DNA of 64,000 bases from Calamus simplicifolius (GCA_900491605.1 UESW01005079.1:51034-115033), one strand, 5' to 3'. Shown: positions 1 through 11,730, counted from the first letter of the stretch. Notes: a model not told the origin generated them from the sequence alone. A program made the numbers and translations.

Positions 1-1574
1 TATATAAATTGATTCAGTCTAAAAGACTTGGACTTTAGTCTAAAGATTCTTCCACTATTTTGTTCAAATTGGCAGCCTCTACACCCCAATTCGAAGAATT
101 ATTCTTAATTCTTTAGCGGGCACTAAGATCTACATAACTACATACAGGCCCAAGTGAAGCTTGGCTAACCCATATGCATCTAAGAGTAGGTTTAAAACCA
201 ATTGTTTCCCCAAACAATTCTTAGTGTTCAGTTTTGCCCCATATACCTCTTCAGCAGGCATGAAGTGCCTCCACTGAAAGTTCTGGTTAGGTCCAACCAT
301 TAAATGATATAATCAGTGTAACCTATCAATAGACAACCAAGCCCGAGTGAAGCTCGGCTCACCTGACTGTTTATTTAATAGTTACGCTGACTTATCATAT
401 AATGAATGATAATTCTGATGGTTGACAAGCACCAGGCATGGAGTGCCTCCAATGATTATCAAGACATCGGACTCATTATCACCCACCTTAATGGGAGGCT
501 ATGATCTAGTTATCATATAACTATTTCATTTTAAGGACCTAATAATTTTAGAGGATTTTAATAATATGAAGATAAATTGACTAATCAAGTTCTCCCACTG
601 AATCTATGAAATCGGTAGAATAAAACAAGATTAAGTCAGGTTAAGTGGCACCTAAATCAGTTAGACTGATTTCCTTACAGGCATGGGTCAACCCAATCAG
701 GTAAATGATCTGAATCATAAATGGTTCACCATATTGACCAGGTGAGTGAGATCGATGGGAGGGATATGCCATTAACTCGTTAAAGACGCATCAATACGAG
801 TAGCTCCCAATTAAAAACTATTCGATCGTTGATCCTAGAGCAACTTGCCAACCTACCTTGACATCATATGGTTAACCAATTCTGATTTGACCATCTAAGA
901 GATTCATGCTCAACCACGGAGCCTAATCTACTTCCATTTGGTTTAATCAAAGAGAAGGACATGATCAACTACAACTATTGTTTGATTTAGAGCATTCTTA
1001 ACCTTAATCTAATTAGATTTGATCAAATACTCTTACAGTCCAGTTGATTTAAACCTTAGGGTCTAACCCTTTATGGATCCGATTTAACTAACCCAAAGGA
1101 TTAAATATATTTCATGTTACATGTCATATATTTCAATCAAGCATCATATATTATGTTACTACTCATAATTCCTATATTTAGATCATATCTAAAGAGATTA
1201 TGAATTAACATTTGACATTCAAATTAGACTCTCATAAATATTTGTATGTTTCATAACATAGACATCATGCCATCATATATCATATCTATGTTTTATACTA
1301 AACATGCAAATATCATGTTTTATAACATCAACATGTATCAAATATAAAATATATTTTGAGAGTGTGTGTAATCAGTGTTTTGAAGCCAAAGATCAATTTA
1401 AATTATCATGGCAATATATCACAGAATACCTCGTTGAATGGGTAATTGGATTTTCAATCCATCTGTGACCGAATAGACCTGAGATTTATTTTAGCCTTGA
1501 TTACACAATTAATAGGAGCATTAATTTACATGCAATAAATTAGATAAATATGAAACCATCACTCTGATACCATT
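1..1574 (-). mobile_element. Internal leader of LTR retrotransposon, cut by window edge
   Basis: This stretch lies directly inside the LTR at 1575-3560 and downstream of its primer-binding site when read on the minus strand. I found no long reading frame or recognisable gag/pol domain, so it is an untranslated leader or a non-coding internal region that runs off the window. Two imperfect units of about 180-190 bp are visible (about 145-330 and 331-515), sharing a segment with the core GTGAAGCTYGGCT and another with the core GGCATGRAGTGCCTCCA. Whether the element is coding further left cannot be seen. Confidence 0.55.
1562..1572 (-). other. Primer-binding site, initiator-Met tRNA type
   Basis: On the minus strand the sequence TGGTATCAGAG begins two bases after the LTR end CCCTACA. 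This is the usual initiator-methionine tRNA complement of plant LTR retrotransposons, and it fixes both the element's orientation and the LTR boundary. Confidence 0.8.
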
Positions 1575-3560
1575 TGTAGGGAGAAACAATCCCCGAGGCA
1601 TGCATATTTTAAAAATTTGATAACAATTATCATTGCGAAATTTTAAAGATTACATACTAATCTATCTAACATGCATCAAGATCATATCTTTGCCTTATAT
1701 ATAGGATCGATTGATCCAAAATATGCATATAAATAAAAATATCAAGATCATATCTTGATCTTCAAGATGACTAGTCATACTACTTATCTTGAAGCCTGCC
1801 TTAAGATCTAGGGATCAAATCACTTACCTTAAGAACAGTAGGTAAATCCTTATTGCTCTGCAGCCGTTCAATCGTCCGGCCTCTAGTATCGTCCACGCGA
1901 AGCCCCGAATGATCGGATTTCGGAAGTGCTAGCTCGCGGAAAAGCTTTGCTGATCTTGAATCCTCCCACTTGAATCTTCCTCTAAGATCCACCACTTTCC
2001 GCTAACACCAGAATCACCAGGATTTTTTATTCTAACCTTTTTAGAATTACAATCCACGACATATCGTGTATTGTTGTTCTGTGTGTTGAATGCCCTCTAT
2101 TTATAGTCTCAATTTAGCCTTAACATTGAATTCTGACATTAAGAATTCCGTCGTTTGGTAAAAGCGAAGAGACGCCGAAGGCGCGGCGCTTGGTTTAATT
2201 CCGACGTTCGGTGAAAACCAAAGAGACGTGGCTAAATCCGCGTTCGGTGAAAACCAAAGAGTCGTGGCTAAATCCGACGTTCGGTGAAAATTAATGTTAG
2301 GCATTAAATTCTACATGAGAATTTAATCTCTCATGAGATGAGATTTTAGCCATCTCATCATATGAGATCCTTATTCGAGAGGTTTGGGTTCAGTGATGGT
2401 TTAATCTGATCTGAATTTATTTGACTGAACCCACATAGATCATGGTCCAAGCCCAAATCAAATTTGGCTAGTCCTGAATCTATTTAAATCCAAATCAAGT
2501 CTAATTTCAAATCAATATTTGAAATTGACTAGTCCTTCTAATAGACTTAAACCAAATTGAATCTTATTCACTTGTACTTAACCCAATTGAGATAATTCAA
2601 TCAATCAAATTGATTAATTAAATCATATACGATTCTCAATCGTTGATCAGCAAACAGATCATCCTAGGAAACTTCTATGCGTGTGACTCTCTAGGTTCGA
2701 ACCTAAGCCGGTAGCATAGAAACAACTTTCTATACTAATCGATGTGCCCATCTAGCAATGGAACCCGACGTCCGGATAGGTCGAAGAGTTGCCGAGCAAA
2801 CTCCAAGAACCCTAAGAAATAGTTACCGTATAATTCATCCTCTTGACCACAAATGCTAAGGATGGCTTAAGAGCCTGTCAACTCTAAATAGCAAATCCAT
2901 AAAGTGATTTCAACTTTAGTGATCATGTGACTTTCACATGAAGTGCCTTGGCCAAGGTCTTGCTAAATTGAAACACAAGCATTTCTCCTTTTAACGGGAT
3001 AGGTCAAATTCCATCTTGATCCACAACTGACTACCACAAGTACTTGACTGCACCCAGTAACCTTTCGTAGCTGGATTAGAAATCCAGGTGGTCCGGCACC
3101 TAAGTACAATGAGTTGCTTGTAAGCCACTGGTTGTGATCTTCAGGTCTGAAGGATACTTATACCTATATCTTCTCGGATTAACTCTTGACAGTAGAGTAT
3201 CCGAAAATGAGTCACGTTCGGTGAAATGTACTCCTACACTTTCACCTGTATGTCATACTAGTGTCTCTACACTCCTTGGTTAAGAGGACAACCAACAAAT
3301 ATGATATACAACGTCCTATAATTGATAGTACTATGGCCCTGTCATAGTATATCATTTGGTCGAACTCTTTTAAGGACCTTCAAAGATAAATCCTCCTTTA
3401 TCGTGAAGGAAGATCCTGAGGGCTTCATTACAATCAGGAGTATTAAGAAGATGTTCTTGTAATGAATAAACTGCCAAATAACTTTTATTAATATATCAAT
3501 TTATATACAATTTACATCAGCACAATCATCAAATGATTGGCTTAGGATACAATTCCCACA
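1575..3560 (-). repeat. 5' LTR (1986 bp) of minus-strand retrotransposon
   Basis: On the plus strand the repeat begins TGTAGGGA and ends TTCCCACA, a short inverted terminus of the TG...CA type. One end abuts a primer-binding site; the other abuts interrupted Gypsy gag coding sequence, which shows where it inserted. The partner LTR is outside the window, so the pair cannot be compared. About three imperfect 37-40 bp direct repeats with the core CGTTCGGTGAAAA lie at about 2190-2295. With its long leader it could be Copia or Gypsy; the tRNA-Met primer site does not decide. Confidence 0.75.
2097..2106 (-). promoter_or_regulatory. TATA box of the LTR
   Basis: Minus-strand CTATAAATAG followed by a short purine-rich stretch lies within the LTR, in a position suited to drive transcription leftward into the element. 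Confidence 0.5.
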
Positions 3561-4316
3561 TCAGTGGCCTTTTGGACTTGCATGAGAGCTTTGTAGCTCC
3601 CAAGGTGATCGAGGGGATCCATCGTACTATTGTATGGATCCAGCTAGGAGAGCCAAAATCTAGAGGGGACGGGCTCATCCAGAATTCTGCGAGTGTAAGG
3701 AGGTCGAGTGTTGTACTCTTCTGCCTTCGACTGGTTGTTGACTTTTTTGGTGAGTTCCTTCAGCCGCCGATGGTACTCATCTAGGCGTTTCTCCGGCTGG
3801 TGGTTAATGGTTGGCATTTTCTTTGGTGGCCCAGAAGATGATGAAGAAGAAGAAGGGGAAGAGCGCCGGGGGTGGTGCCTTCGCATTGGCTCTTCTTGAC
3901 ACTGGGGCTCTGGGGAAGACTCGCTCGGGTTGTGAGCAGGGAGCATGACCTCTTGAGGGGCTCCCGACGGTGCCCTCTGAGAGAGACACGATGATGGCTA
4001 GCCTTTCGATGGGGGATCTTTTTTGCGCAGACTGCTGACTAACCAGCGTAGCAGGTGGTGGTGCAGGTGGAGCAGGTTGATGCTGGGTGGCTATAGACTG
4101 CTGCTCTCGGAGTCCATAGATCATCTCCGTAAGAGTTTGGACTTGTTGGGTGAGCGCAGCCAACTGCTCGGCTTGAGCGGCCGCAGCTGGTGGCGCGGGA
4201 GTGGCCGGAGGATTAGCAGCAGGGAGGTTGGCCTCTTGCTGTTCCGTCAGTTGAAGGTGCCCCTCAAGATAACTGGCATAGGTGTCTTGAGCATGCGTTG
4301 CAAACAAGTGTTATAG
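3561..4316 (-). pseudogene. Gypsy (Tat-like) gag fragment, interrupted
   Basis: Read on the minus strand, this is the N-terminal part of a Tat-lineage Gypsy gag. A Pro/Ala/Gln-rich coiled-coil-like segment (AALTQQVQTLTEMIYGLREQ) is followed by a Ser-rich and basic linker, then the conserved gag start with YTRRILDEPVPSRF and DPLDHLGSYKALMQ. The frame is broken near the N-terminus, again between the two long open segments (about 3800-3950), and by a TAG stop at 3644-3646 where the family has Gln. Coding ends abruptly at 3561, where the LTR element inserted. Family placement rests on the motif after the stop. Confidence 0.7.
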
Positions 4317-4340
4317 AGCTCATCTTTCGCCCCCTTCCTG

Positions 4341-4351
4341 GTGCACCAATC
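4341..4351 (-). other. Putative primer-binding region of the Gypsy element
   Basis: Immediately inside the LTR end (minus strand TATCAACA) comes ATTGGTGCACC, then a purine-rich run and the gag start. Its position is right for a primer-binding site, but I cannot assign the tRNA with confidence. Confidence 0.4.
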
Positions 4352-5279
4352 TGTTGATACTCGATCACTGGAACTGGATGTCGAGAAGAGACTTTGTCTA
4401 CTGATGCAGTCCTCTCTGGAGCGAGTGGCCTACAAGAAGTCCCAAAACTGGAGGAAGCTCCGATGGGAACCCTCCGACGGTCAAGTTAACAACCGAGGTC
4501 ACAGCCGAGAGGGAGTTCAAAGAAGCTCCCCCCGAAGAGAAGAAGGCTCCAAGGTTCAGAGTATCTTCTTCTGCCGCAAAGTGTATAAGCGAATGTACCT
4601 TTATTTTGGATTCTCTTACCTCTTTTATAGGCCTTCGGTATCCGTCTAGGGATTAGCCACGTGGAGTTCCGTGAAGAGGAATGCTTGCTGGGCACATGGC
4701 GATTATGTGAATAGGAGCTGGTCGGTGGGCCTAGTTCCATTGAGCACATGGGCATGGCGGTTGGTGAACCTAGTCCCATTAACAGAGTAGGTCAGGTGGT
4801 AGGTGGGCTTGGCTATGTCAGGCGGCATGGATTAGACAGTAGGTGGGCCTAGCAGGGGCCGCTGGGGATCAACTTGGAGGAGTCGGGGCCGCTGGGGACC
4901 GACTTGGAGGAGTTGGAGCTGACTTGGAGGAGTTGGGGCCGACTTTAAGGAGTCGGGGCCGACTTCGAGGAGTTGGGGCCGCTGGGGACCGACTTGGAAG
5001 AGTCGAGGCCACTGGAGACTGACTTGGAGGAGTCGGGGCCGACTTAGAGGAGTCGAGGCTGCTGGGGACTGACTTAGAAGAGTCGGAGCCGCTGGGGACT
5101 GACTTGAAGGAGTTGGAGCTGACTTGGAGGAGTCGGGGCTGACTTGGAGGAGCACGGCCGCTGGGCCGACTTGGAGGAGCACGACCGCTGGGGCCAACTT
5201 AGAGAAGCATGGCCATCAGCCTCCATCCATGCTATCGGTCAGCTTTGCCGTTAATGCCCACGTAGCTCTACCAGCCACA
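4352..5279 (-). repeat. 5' LTR (about 928 bp) of Tat-like Gypsy element
   Basis: On the minus strand it begins TGTGGCTGG and ends TATCAACA. The left side leads to gag; the right side abuts interrupted Copia coding sequence, which marks the insertion point at about 5280. A minus-strand TATA motif CTATAAAAGA lies at 4621-4630. The part from about 4850 to 5200 is a GC-rich array of imperfect repeats built on GACTTGGAGGAGT and CGGGGCCGCTGGGG; this array explains the long spurious open frame there. Confidence 0.7.
4850..5205. repeat. GC-rich tandem array inside Gypsy LTR
   Basis: Imperfect repeats of about 18-33 bp, all variants of GGAGTCGGGGCCGCTGGGGAC and GACTTGGAGGAGT, run head to tail. They lie upstream of the LTR TATA motif in the element's own orientation, i.e. 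in U3. Confidence 0.75.
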
Positions 5280-8200
5280 TCACTCTATTTTGTGGCATCA
5301 AAGATTAAGTTGCATCTTCATTGAGAGATTAAAAGATTAGTAAAAGATTAAATACTTGATACTCTTGATTTTACTGATTTTGGCACTTGTGTGGACTACA
5401 TAAAGGAAAAGCAAACCAACAAGTCTAAGAAAGATGCCAAAAGGAGTTTAGAAATATTAGAGATCATACATATAGATATCTGTAGTCTAGATATGGACTC
5501 ATATTGTCAGAGATACTTTATCTCATTTATTGATGACTATTCACGATATATATATCTCTACTTACTTCATAATAAGAATAAAGCATTAGATGCCTTTAAG
5601 TTGTTTAAGGCAGAAGTAGAGAAACAATGCAACAAGTAATTTAAGATCGTGAGGTCAAATAGAGATAAAGAATATTATGGTAGATACATTGAGGATAGAC
5701 AGGCACTTGGTCCGTTTGCTCAGTTTCTTGAGGAAAATGGAATTGTTGCACAATATTAGTGTAGCTGAAAGAAGGAACCGAACACTATTGGATATAGTGA
5801 GGAGCATGATTGGTAGCTCCAAGCTACCTAAATTCTTGTGGACTGAAGCTCTTAAAATGACCACGTATATTGAACCGAATTCCATCAAGGCTATTTCCAA
5901 AATGTCATTTGAGTTATTCAAAGGTTCAAATCAAGTTTGTGACATATACGTGCTTGGGGATGCCCATCTGAAGTAAGAGTTTATAATCCACAAGAAAGAA
6001 AACTGAACCCAAAGACTATTAGTGGATATTTTATTGGATATGTTGAGAAGTCCAGGGTTATAGATTTTATTGTCTATCTCATAATACTAAGATTGTAGAA
6101 TTAAGAAATGCAAATTTTTTAAGAATAACTTGATCAGTCGGAGTGATGAATCTCAGTATTTGGCTTCTTCTGAGAAGAATATTCAGGTATTCCAGCTTCC
6201 ACTTTAAGTGAGAGATTGGTTGTCAATCATAGCACCCCTCAAGCTCAAATAAGTGCTTAACAACTAATCATTAAGATTCTACAAGCTACTGATAATAATC
6301 TAAAAGATTATTATTGTTTAATAATAATCAGTTGTATAAGATACTTCTTAAGATACTTCTCAAGAAGTCATTTATACAACATTAAGAATATCAACTAGAA
6401 TAAAGAAATTAGCCATTTCTAGTTATTATATTGTGTATCTACAGAAATTTGACTATAACGTTGGAGCCAAAAATGATCCTAAATGTTTTTACAAGCCATG
6501 AGTTCTAAAGAATCAAACTTGTGGTATAATGCCATGAAGGATGAAATTGATTCTATGACATCTAATCGAGTCTAGGATCTCGTTGAGTTGCCCGATAGTG
6601 TAAAAGCCATTGGATGTAAATGGGTCTTTAAAATAAAGAAAGACTCACAAGGCAACATTAAGAGATATAAATCAAGGCTCGTTGCCAAAGGTTTCGCTCA
6701 AAAGGAAGGAATCGATTACAGAGAGACATTTTTTTGTATCCAAAAAGATTCTCTCAGAATAATTATGGCATTGGTAGATCATTTTAATTTTAAGTTACAT
6801 CAAATGAATATGAAAACTGAATTCCTTAATGGAGATCTAGAGGAAAAGGTTTATATGAAACATCCTAAAGGATTTTCCTTTAGTAACGGGAGCATTCAGT
6901 TTGTAAGCTTAAGAAATCCATATTGATTGAAACAAGCCTCACGTCAGTGGTATTTAAAATTTCATCATGTGATCTCTTCCTTTGGTTTTGAAGAGAACAT
7001 CATGGATCAATGTATATACCAAAAGGTTAGTGAGAGCAAAATTTATTTCTTAATCCTATATATGGATGACATTCTACTTGCAACTAATGATAAAGGATTG
7101 CTATATGAGGTGAACTAATTTCTCTTCAAGAATTTTGATATGAAAGATATGAGTGAGGCATCTTATGTCATTGGCATTAAGATCCATAGGGAAAGATCTC
7201 GAAGCATTTTAGGATTATCTCAAGAAATTTATATCAATAAAGTTTTGGAGAGATTTCGAATGAAAGATTGTTCACTAAGTGTTGCACCTATAATGAAGGA
7301 TGACAAGTTCACTTTGAACTAGTGACCTAAAAATGAACTTGAATGTGAATAAATGCACAACATTCCATATGCTTCAGCTGTTGGAAGCCTAATGTATGTT
7401 TAAGTTTGCACAAGACCTAACATTGCATTTGTAATAGGAATATTAGAAATATATTGGAGTAATCTAGGTTTAGACCACTAGAGAACTGCTAAAAAGGTCA
7501 TGAGGTATCTTCAAGGAACAAAGGACTACATGCTCATGTATAGACGAATTGATCATTTGGAGGTAGAGAGTTATTCAGATTCGGACTTTACTGGCTGCGT
7601 TGATTCTTGGAAATCAACATCAGGATTTATATTTATGTTAGCTGGTGGAGCCATATCATGGAGGAGTGCAAAGTAGACTTTAACTACTACCTCTACTATG
7701 GAAGTAGAGTTTGTTGGTTGTTTTGAGGCTACATCGCACGGTGTTTGATTGAAGAGTTTCATTTCGGGCTTAAAATTGTTGATTCTATTACTAGGCCACT
7801 TAAATTATGCTGTGATATTCAGTTGCTGTATTTTTGGCTAAAAACCATAAGAGTGGTTGTCGAAGTAAGCACATCGATATTAAGTATTTAGCCATAAGAG
7901 AACGTGTCAAGAAAATAAAGTGATCGTTAGAACACGTTAGCACTAAATTGATGATAGCTGATCCTTTGACTAAAGGCATGCCAATTAAAATTTTAAGGAT
8001 CATATGGTACGAATGAAAATTGGTCCCATGATGTAATTTAGTGTATGGATAACTACTTGTACAATGAAAATCTTATTTAAGTTATTTTTTTATTTTTTAT
8101 TCGAGTGTATACATTATTATTTGACTTTTGAGAATTAACAAAATTTTCTTTTGGACTTTGAATAAACATAGGGTTTATTCATTAAGTTATGTTGTCACAT

Positions 8201-8350
8201 TTAGAATAGTGGTAAAGGAATTGAATGCATTATAATACATAGAAGATAATACTCAATTATAAAGGACCTATTGCCATGATTCATGTATTTGGTTTTTTTT
8301 TTAGTGTTGAGGACTGAATTAAAATAAAATATACGAACCAAATGGAAGAA
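5280..8350 (+). pseudogene. Degenerate Copia (Tork/Tnt1-like) pol, 5' part missing
   Basis: Conserved Copia blocks run in order on the plus strand: GAG-pre-integrase (5285-5420, LWHQRL and DFGTCVDYIK), integrase core (5460-5980, IHIDICS, FIDDYSRYIYLYLL, AERRNRTLLDIVRSMI), reverse transcriptase (about 6480-7330, GCKWVFKIKKDSQGNIKRYK, catalytic YMDD near 7060 where Copia usually has YVDD), and RNase H (about 7560-8035, DSWKSTSGFIF). Many frameshifts and stops break the reading frame. The 5' half is absent because the Gypsy LTR interrupts the GAG-pre-integrase region at 5280. It is closely related in layout to the minus-strand Copia at 17752-24526. An old, dead copy. Confidence 0.85.
8341..8350 (+). 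other. Polypurine tract of the plus-strand Copia
   Basis: AATGGAAGAA directly precedes the LTR start TGTAGTATCC, the normal place for the plus-strand primer. It resembles the AAGTGGGAGAA tract of related Copia elements, including the one at 18149-18159. Confidence 0.65.
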
Positions 8351-8776
8351 TGTAGTATCCCGTAGGTGATGGTTTTATTTTATTTTATCTGGTAACCACT
8401 TGCAGATAACTCCATCCTCTTGGAGATAACTCTCAACAATATCCATCCACTAATTAATTAAGTGATAACTTTATCTATTTTGAAAAATTAAAAAGCCCTA
8501 CTTTGATGGGAGTAAATGATGGAAGGGAGTTAAAACGTCTCTATAAATAATGACATCGTACGTGAGAAAACCACATGGAAGCCAGAAAGAGATTGGATTC
8601 TTGGTCAAGAATAAATCCTGAGGGCATATATCATTATTGTGTGATTACTCATTGATTGAAGCACTCAATCAAGATCTTCAGAAGATAGATCACAAATACA
8701 TTCAATGATTAAAGTTAATTTATTGATCCTATTATTATTTTATAAATTAATAAATACCTATATAGATTCAACTAAC
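8351..8776 (+). repeat. 3' LTR (about 426 bp) of the plus-strand Copia
   Basis: Begins TGTAGTATCC right after the polypurine tract and ends with AACTAACA. A TATA motif TATAAATA lies at 8542-8549. The 5' LTR is outside the window. The 3' boundary is inferred from the CA end and usual length. Confidence 0.6.
8542..8549 (+). promoter_or_regulatory. LTR TATA box
   Basis: TATAAATA, placed about 190 bp into the LTR, a normal U3 promoter position for a Copia element. Confidence 0.5.
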
Positions 8777-10227
8777 ATGACCACTGTAGTATATTATACC
8801 GAATATGATGACATTTGATAACCAAAGACCTGAGTGCTCTAAGATTAAAATCATCAATGATTTAAGATTTTCGAGGTGATCCAAGGTCAGCAAATGCTCC
8901 CTAAAAGACAAATTATTGATCTTAAAGAATGAGCTGTATATTGAAAGTTAATGGGTTGTCTATTTTTAAATGAACCATCTTGATCGCCCACGCTGCTGTT
9001 CAAAGGGATGGAGCCGTCCCCACATTGACGTTGGCATTCCTCAACAATTTAAAAATAAATTTTGTTAAGAAATATTTTATTCAAAGTTATTGCCAAGGAT
9101 ATTTATCTATGTTGACTTGCAAGTTTTGTCTCGACAAAATCATACATTTTTATTGAGCCACGAGACCAAAATAAATATAGTAATCCCTTCTTCCTCTTCT
9201 CCATGAAATAATGCGAGGGAATGCTCTTTCAAGCTTTTTTTTTAATCCAGATAGCTCTTGTCTCGTAGTCAATTCTTAACAAAAATTTAGTCATGATTCC
9301 TCTGGATATCATATAATAATAAATAAATAATCAATTAAATATTAGTCAGCGTAATGACATTGGACATTTATTGTAGTTGGTTGATCTCTATTTTGTCGTT
9401 TGGTCGAAACAAGTCCCAAAGATAATTGATATGTTTTTTTAATTACACATCAAGAAGAAAATTCGGAACGAAATTGTTCCAAAATTGACCGAAATATTTG
9501 ATTTTGGTTTGTTTCAAACAATTTTGTCTGATACTATTATTTTCCATTTTATTTTATTTTTCCCAGTAAATATGATTAGTTCTTCCTCACATTCATTAAA
9601 TAATTCAAGCACATATTTACTTAAGGCTCTAATCACCACTTCTCTCTTGTTATTTTCATCTAAATTTTATTATTGATATGGGTAAGTTGCAATTATGATT
9701 TATATTTTAATTTATAAATAATATTGTTAATATATAGAAGTAAAGGTGTTTTGATGTTATCTTGGGACGTGAGATATATAATTAGTTTTATGTTCTTATG
9801 GTTTCTACATGATTAAGTGATATTTAGTGTTTTAGTCAATATATTAGTATATTTATGTGACGTAGTTAATGTGCTAACTTTAATGAAATTAATTTTTAAC
9901 TTAAAACTATCTAAAACTATCTTTTAAAGTTTTACCATATATCCATTAAAAGAAAATAAAATAATGTAAAATAAGCTATCTTCATTCTTTTAATTTTTCT
10001 CTAATTTTTATGTTTTTTTGACTAACATTAGGAAATTTCAATGAAATTGTTAAAATTAAAACCATGGAGCGGAGCATAAATGGAAACAAAAATTAATTTT
10101 AAAACATTGTTACACATCAATTCTTATAATAAATACTTGCAATTATATTTTTATTTGATTGACTTATTATTTGTATGTCAGGGTTTTAAATATTAAAAGT
10201 TTTAATGGATTCAGATATTTTACTTAT
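8777..10227. other. AT-rich intergenic DNA
   Basis: No gene is seen. It contains one copy of an unclassified dispersed repeat (8990-9300, listed separately). The remainder is AT-rich without clear structure. Confidence 0.5.
8990..9300 (-). repeat. Unclassified dispersed repeat, copy 1
   Basis: The reverse complement aligns over about 290 bp with 41245-41535. Shared landmarks include GGCAATAACTTTGAATAAA, CATGGAGAARAGAGGAAGAAG (with a small gap) and CTTGAAAGAGCATYC. The copies are on opposite strands and clearly diverged. No termini or coding capacity were seen. Confidence 0.6.
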
Positions 10228-10246
10228 TTGCAGTTCCAATTAGTTG
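10228..10246 (+). repeat. LINE target site duplication, left copy
   Basis: The 19-bp word TTGCAGTTCCAATTAGTTG is repeated exactly at 10660-10678 and flanks the LINE fragment. Confidence 0.85.
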
Positions 10247-10326
10247 AAACAATATGTGAATAAATTAAGTGTAACAGAAATACGTATGTTAAGATGGATA
10301 TATGGTAAAACTTAAAAAGATAGAAT

Positions 10327-10369
<43 letters not shown>

Positions 10370-10659
10370 AAATAATAGGAGTAGTCCTAATTGAAGATAA
10401 AATGAGAGAAAACCGATTGTGATGGTTTGACATATACAACGTAGACTTTTAAATGCTTCAGTTAAAAAAAATAGTCTTTTAACAATTTACGTAAGAATAG
10501 AGATAGAGGTAGACCTAAACTAACATAAACAAATGTAATTAAAAAAGATATAATTATTTGTAATTTATATAGGAACTTGGTCCTGAATAGAGTAGAATAG
10601 AGGAAGCAAATTCATGTAGCCGACTCCATGTAGTTGGAAAAAGGCTTAGATGAGTTGAG
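10247..10659 (+). mobile_element. 5'-truncated RTE-type LINE
   Basis: The translated remains match the C-terminal end of plant RTE-clade LINE proteins: KQYVNKLSVTEIRMLRWIYG, then KDRIK, later KMRENRL, and near the end NRVEWRKQIHVADSM in shifting frames. The 3' end carries the typical GATGAGTTGAGT tail. A perfect 19-bp target duplication flanks the 413-bp insert, showing one target-primed, 5'-truncated insertion. A (TA)n run lies inside it and probably expanded after insertion. Confidence 0.85.
10329..10366. repeat. (TA)n microsatellite
   Basis: An uninterrupted TA run of about 38 bases inside the LINE fragment, between two coding remnants. Confidence 0.9.
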
Positions 10660-10678
10660 TTGCAGTTCCAATTAGTTG
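10660..10678 (+). repeat. LINE target site duplication, right copy
   Basis: Exact second copy of the 19-bp word at 10228-10246. Confidence 0.85.
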
Positions 10679-11095
10679 CAAGCATGGCTGGTGCACTAAA
10701 AAAAAAAAAAAAGAAGAAGTTAAACTTCATGGGCGTGGTAAAAAAAATGCTCCGGTGTATGACCATGCTATTATGAACGTACTGCTTAGTCTTGCTGAGG
10801 CCATTGCCTGTATGCAGTGAGATAGAGATCAAAGAAAATGATATGAGGAAATAGAGGAGACAATAATAATAAAGAAAACAATGGCTCTCATATTTCGGTT
10901 TAATTAACCTTTCATGGAAGTTAAATGGCTAAAAAATTTCTCACCGTATCAATAATTCTGCAAAACTTCTGATACAAAAGTATATATTCTTGATAGAAGT
11001 GTTACTGCTTTCCTCTTTTCTTAGGCACTTAAATTCAGGCTCCCTGTTTGTTTACCCTAATGTGCTGCATTTTCCTTCGGATAAGTAGCCCTCAA
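10679..11095. other. Intergenic spacer
   Basis: Nothing recognisable apart from short A-rich runs near 10700-10715 and 10740. Confidence 0.5.
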
Positions 11096-11100
11096 GCTTC

Positions 11101-11719
11101 TGATGGGAAAGAATCCGTGTACGAGCAAATACTAGCAGATCGTAATACGCAGCGGAATAATAAATAAAAATGCGCAAACCACACAATCACAGAAACACCA
11201 AGATTTACGTGAAAATCCCTTCAAGATAAAGGAAAAAAAAACCACGGGCAAGCCAGAGAAGAAGATCCACTATAAAATAATAAATATCCAAGTCTCAAAG
11301 TCCCTTGCCAGAACTTGAGAAACAATCACAAGAGAATAATAGGGATATAAGGATTACGTCACCGAAAAATACGGTCTCCTGCGTTACCTCCTTATTTTCT
11401 TCCTTCTCTTCTTCTTCTTCTTTTGTTTTTCTTCTGCAGCACCTTCACGTGATTCCTGGAGTGGAAGTCCTCCCACGTAGTCAAGCACCAAGCAGCAGCC
11501 CTTCCTTCTCTTCCCCTAGCAATCCATGCTCCTAGAAAAAAGAAATACCTGCTACATGCTTCTCCTCTTTTTCCATACGGCTGCTCCTTAAAAAAGAGAA
11601 AACCAAAAAAGGAAGGCGGCTACTCCTTTTATAAAAGAGAGAGAACAAATCCTGGTAGAAAAAGGAGTAGCGCTCCCTTTTGCCCTAATGGGCTGAATAA
11701 GTGGGCCATGGGCCCAACA
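11101..11719 (-). repeat. 3' LTR of young Copia (619 bp)
   Basis: On the minus strand it starts TGTTGGGCCC and ends CTTTCCCATCA. It matches 15785-16408 almost perfectly. The minus-strand motif TTTATAAAAG near 11625-11640 is the likely TATA box. Confidence 0.95.
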
Positions 11720-11730
11720 ACCTCCCCCTT
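11720..11730 (-). other. Polypurine tract of young Copia
   Basis: Minus-strand AAGGGGGAGGT sits directly against the LTR start TGTTGGG. Confidence 0.85.

Noticed and set aside
4832..5197. 121-codon Ser/Pro/Gln-rich frame
   Set aside because: It is a translation of the GC-rich LTR repeat array.
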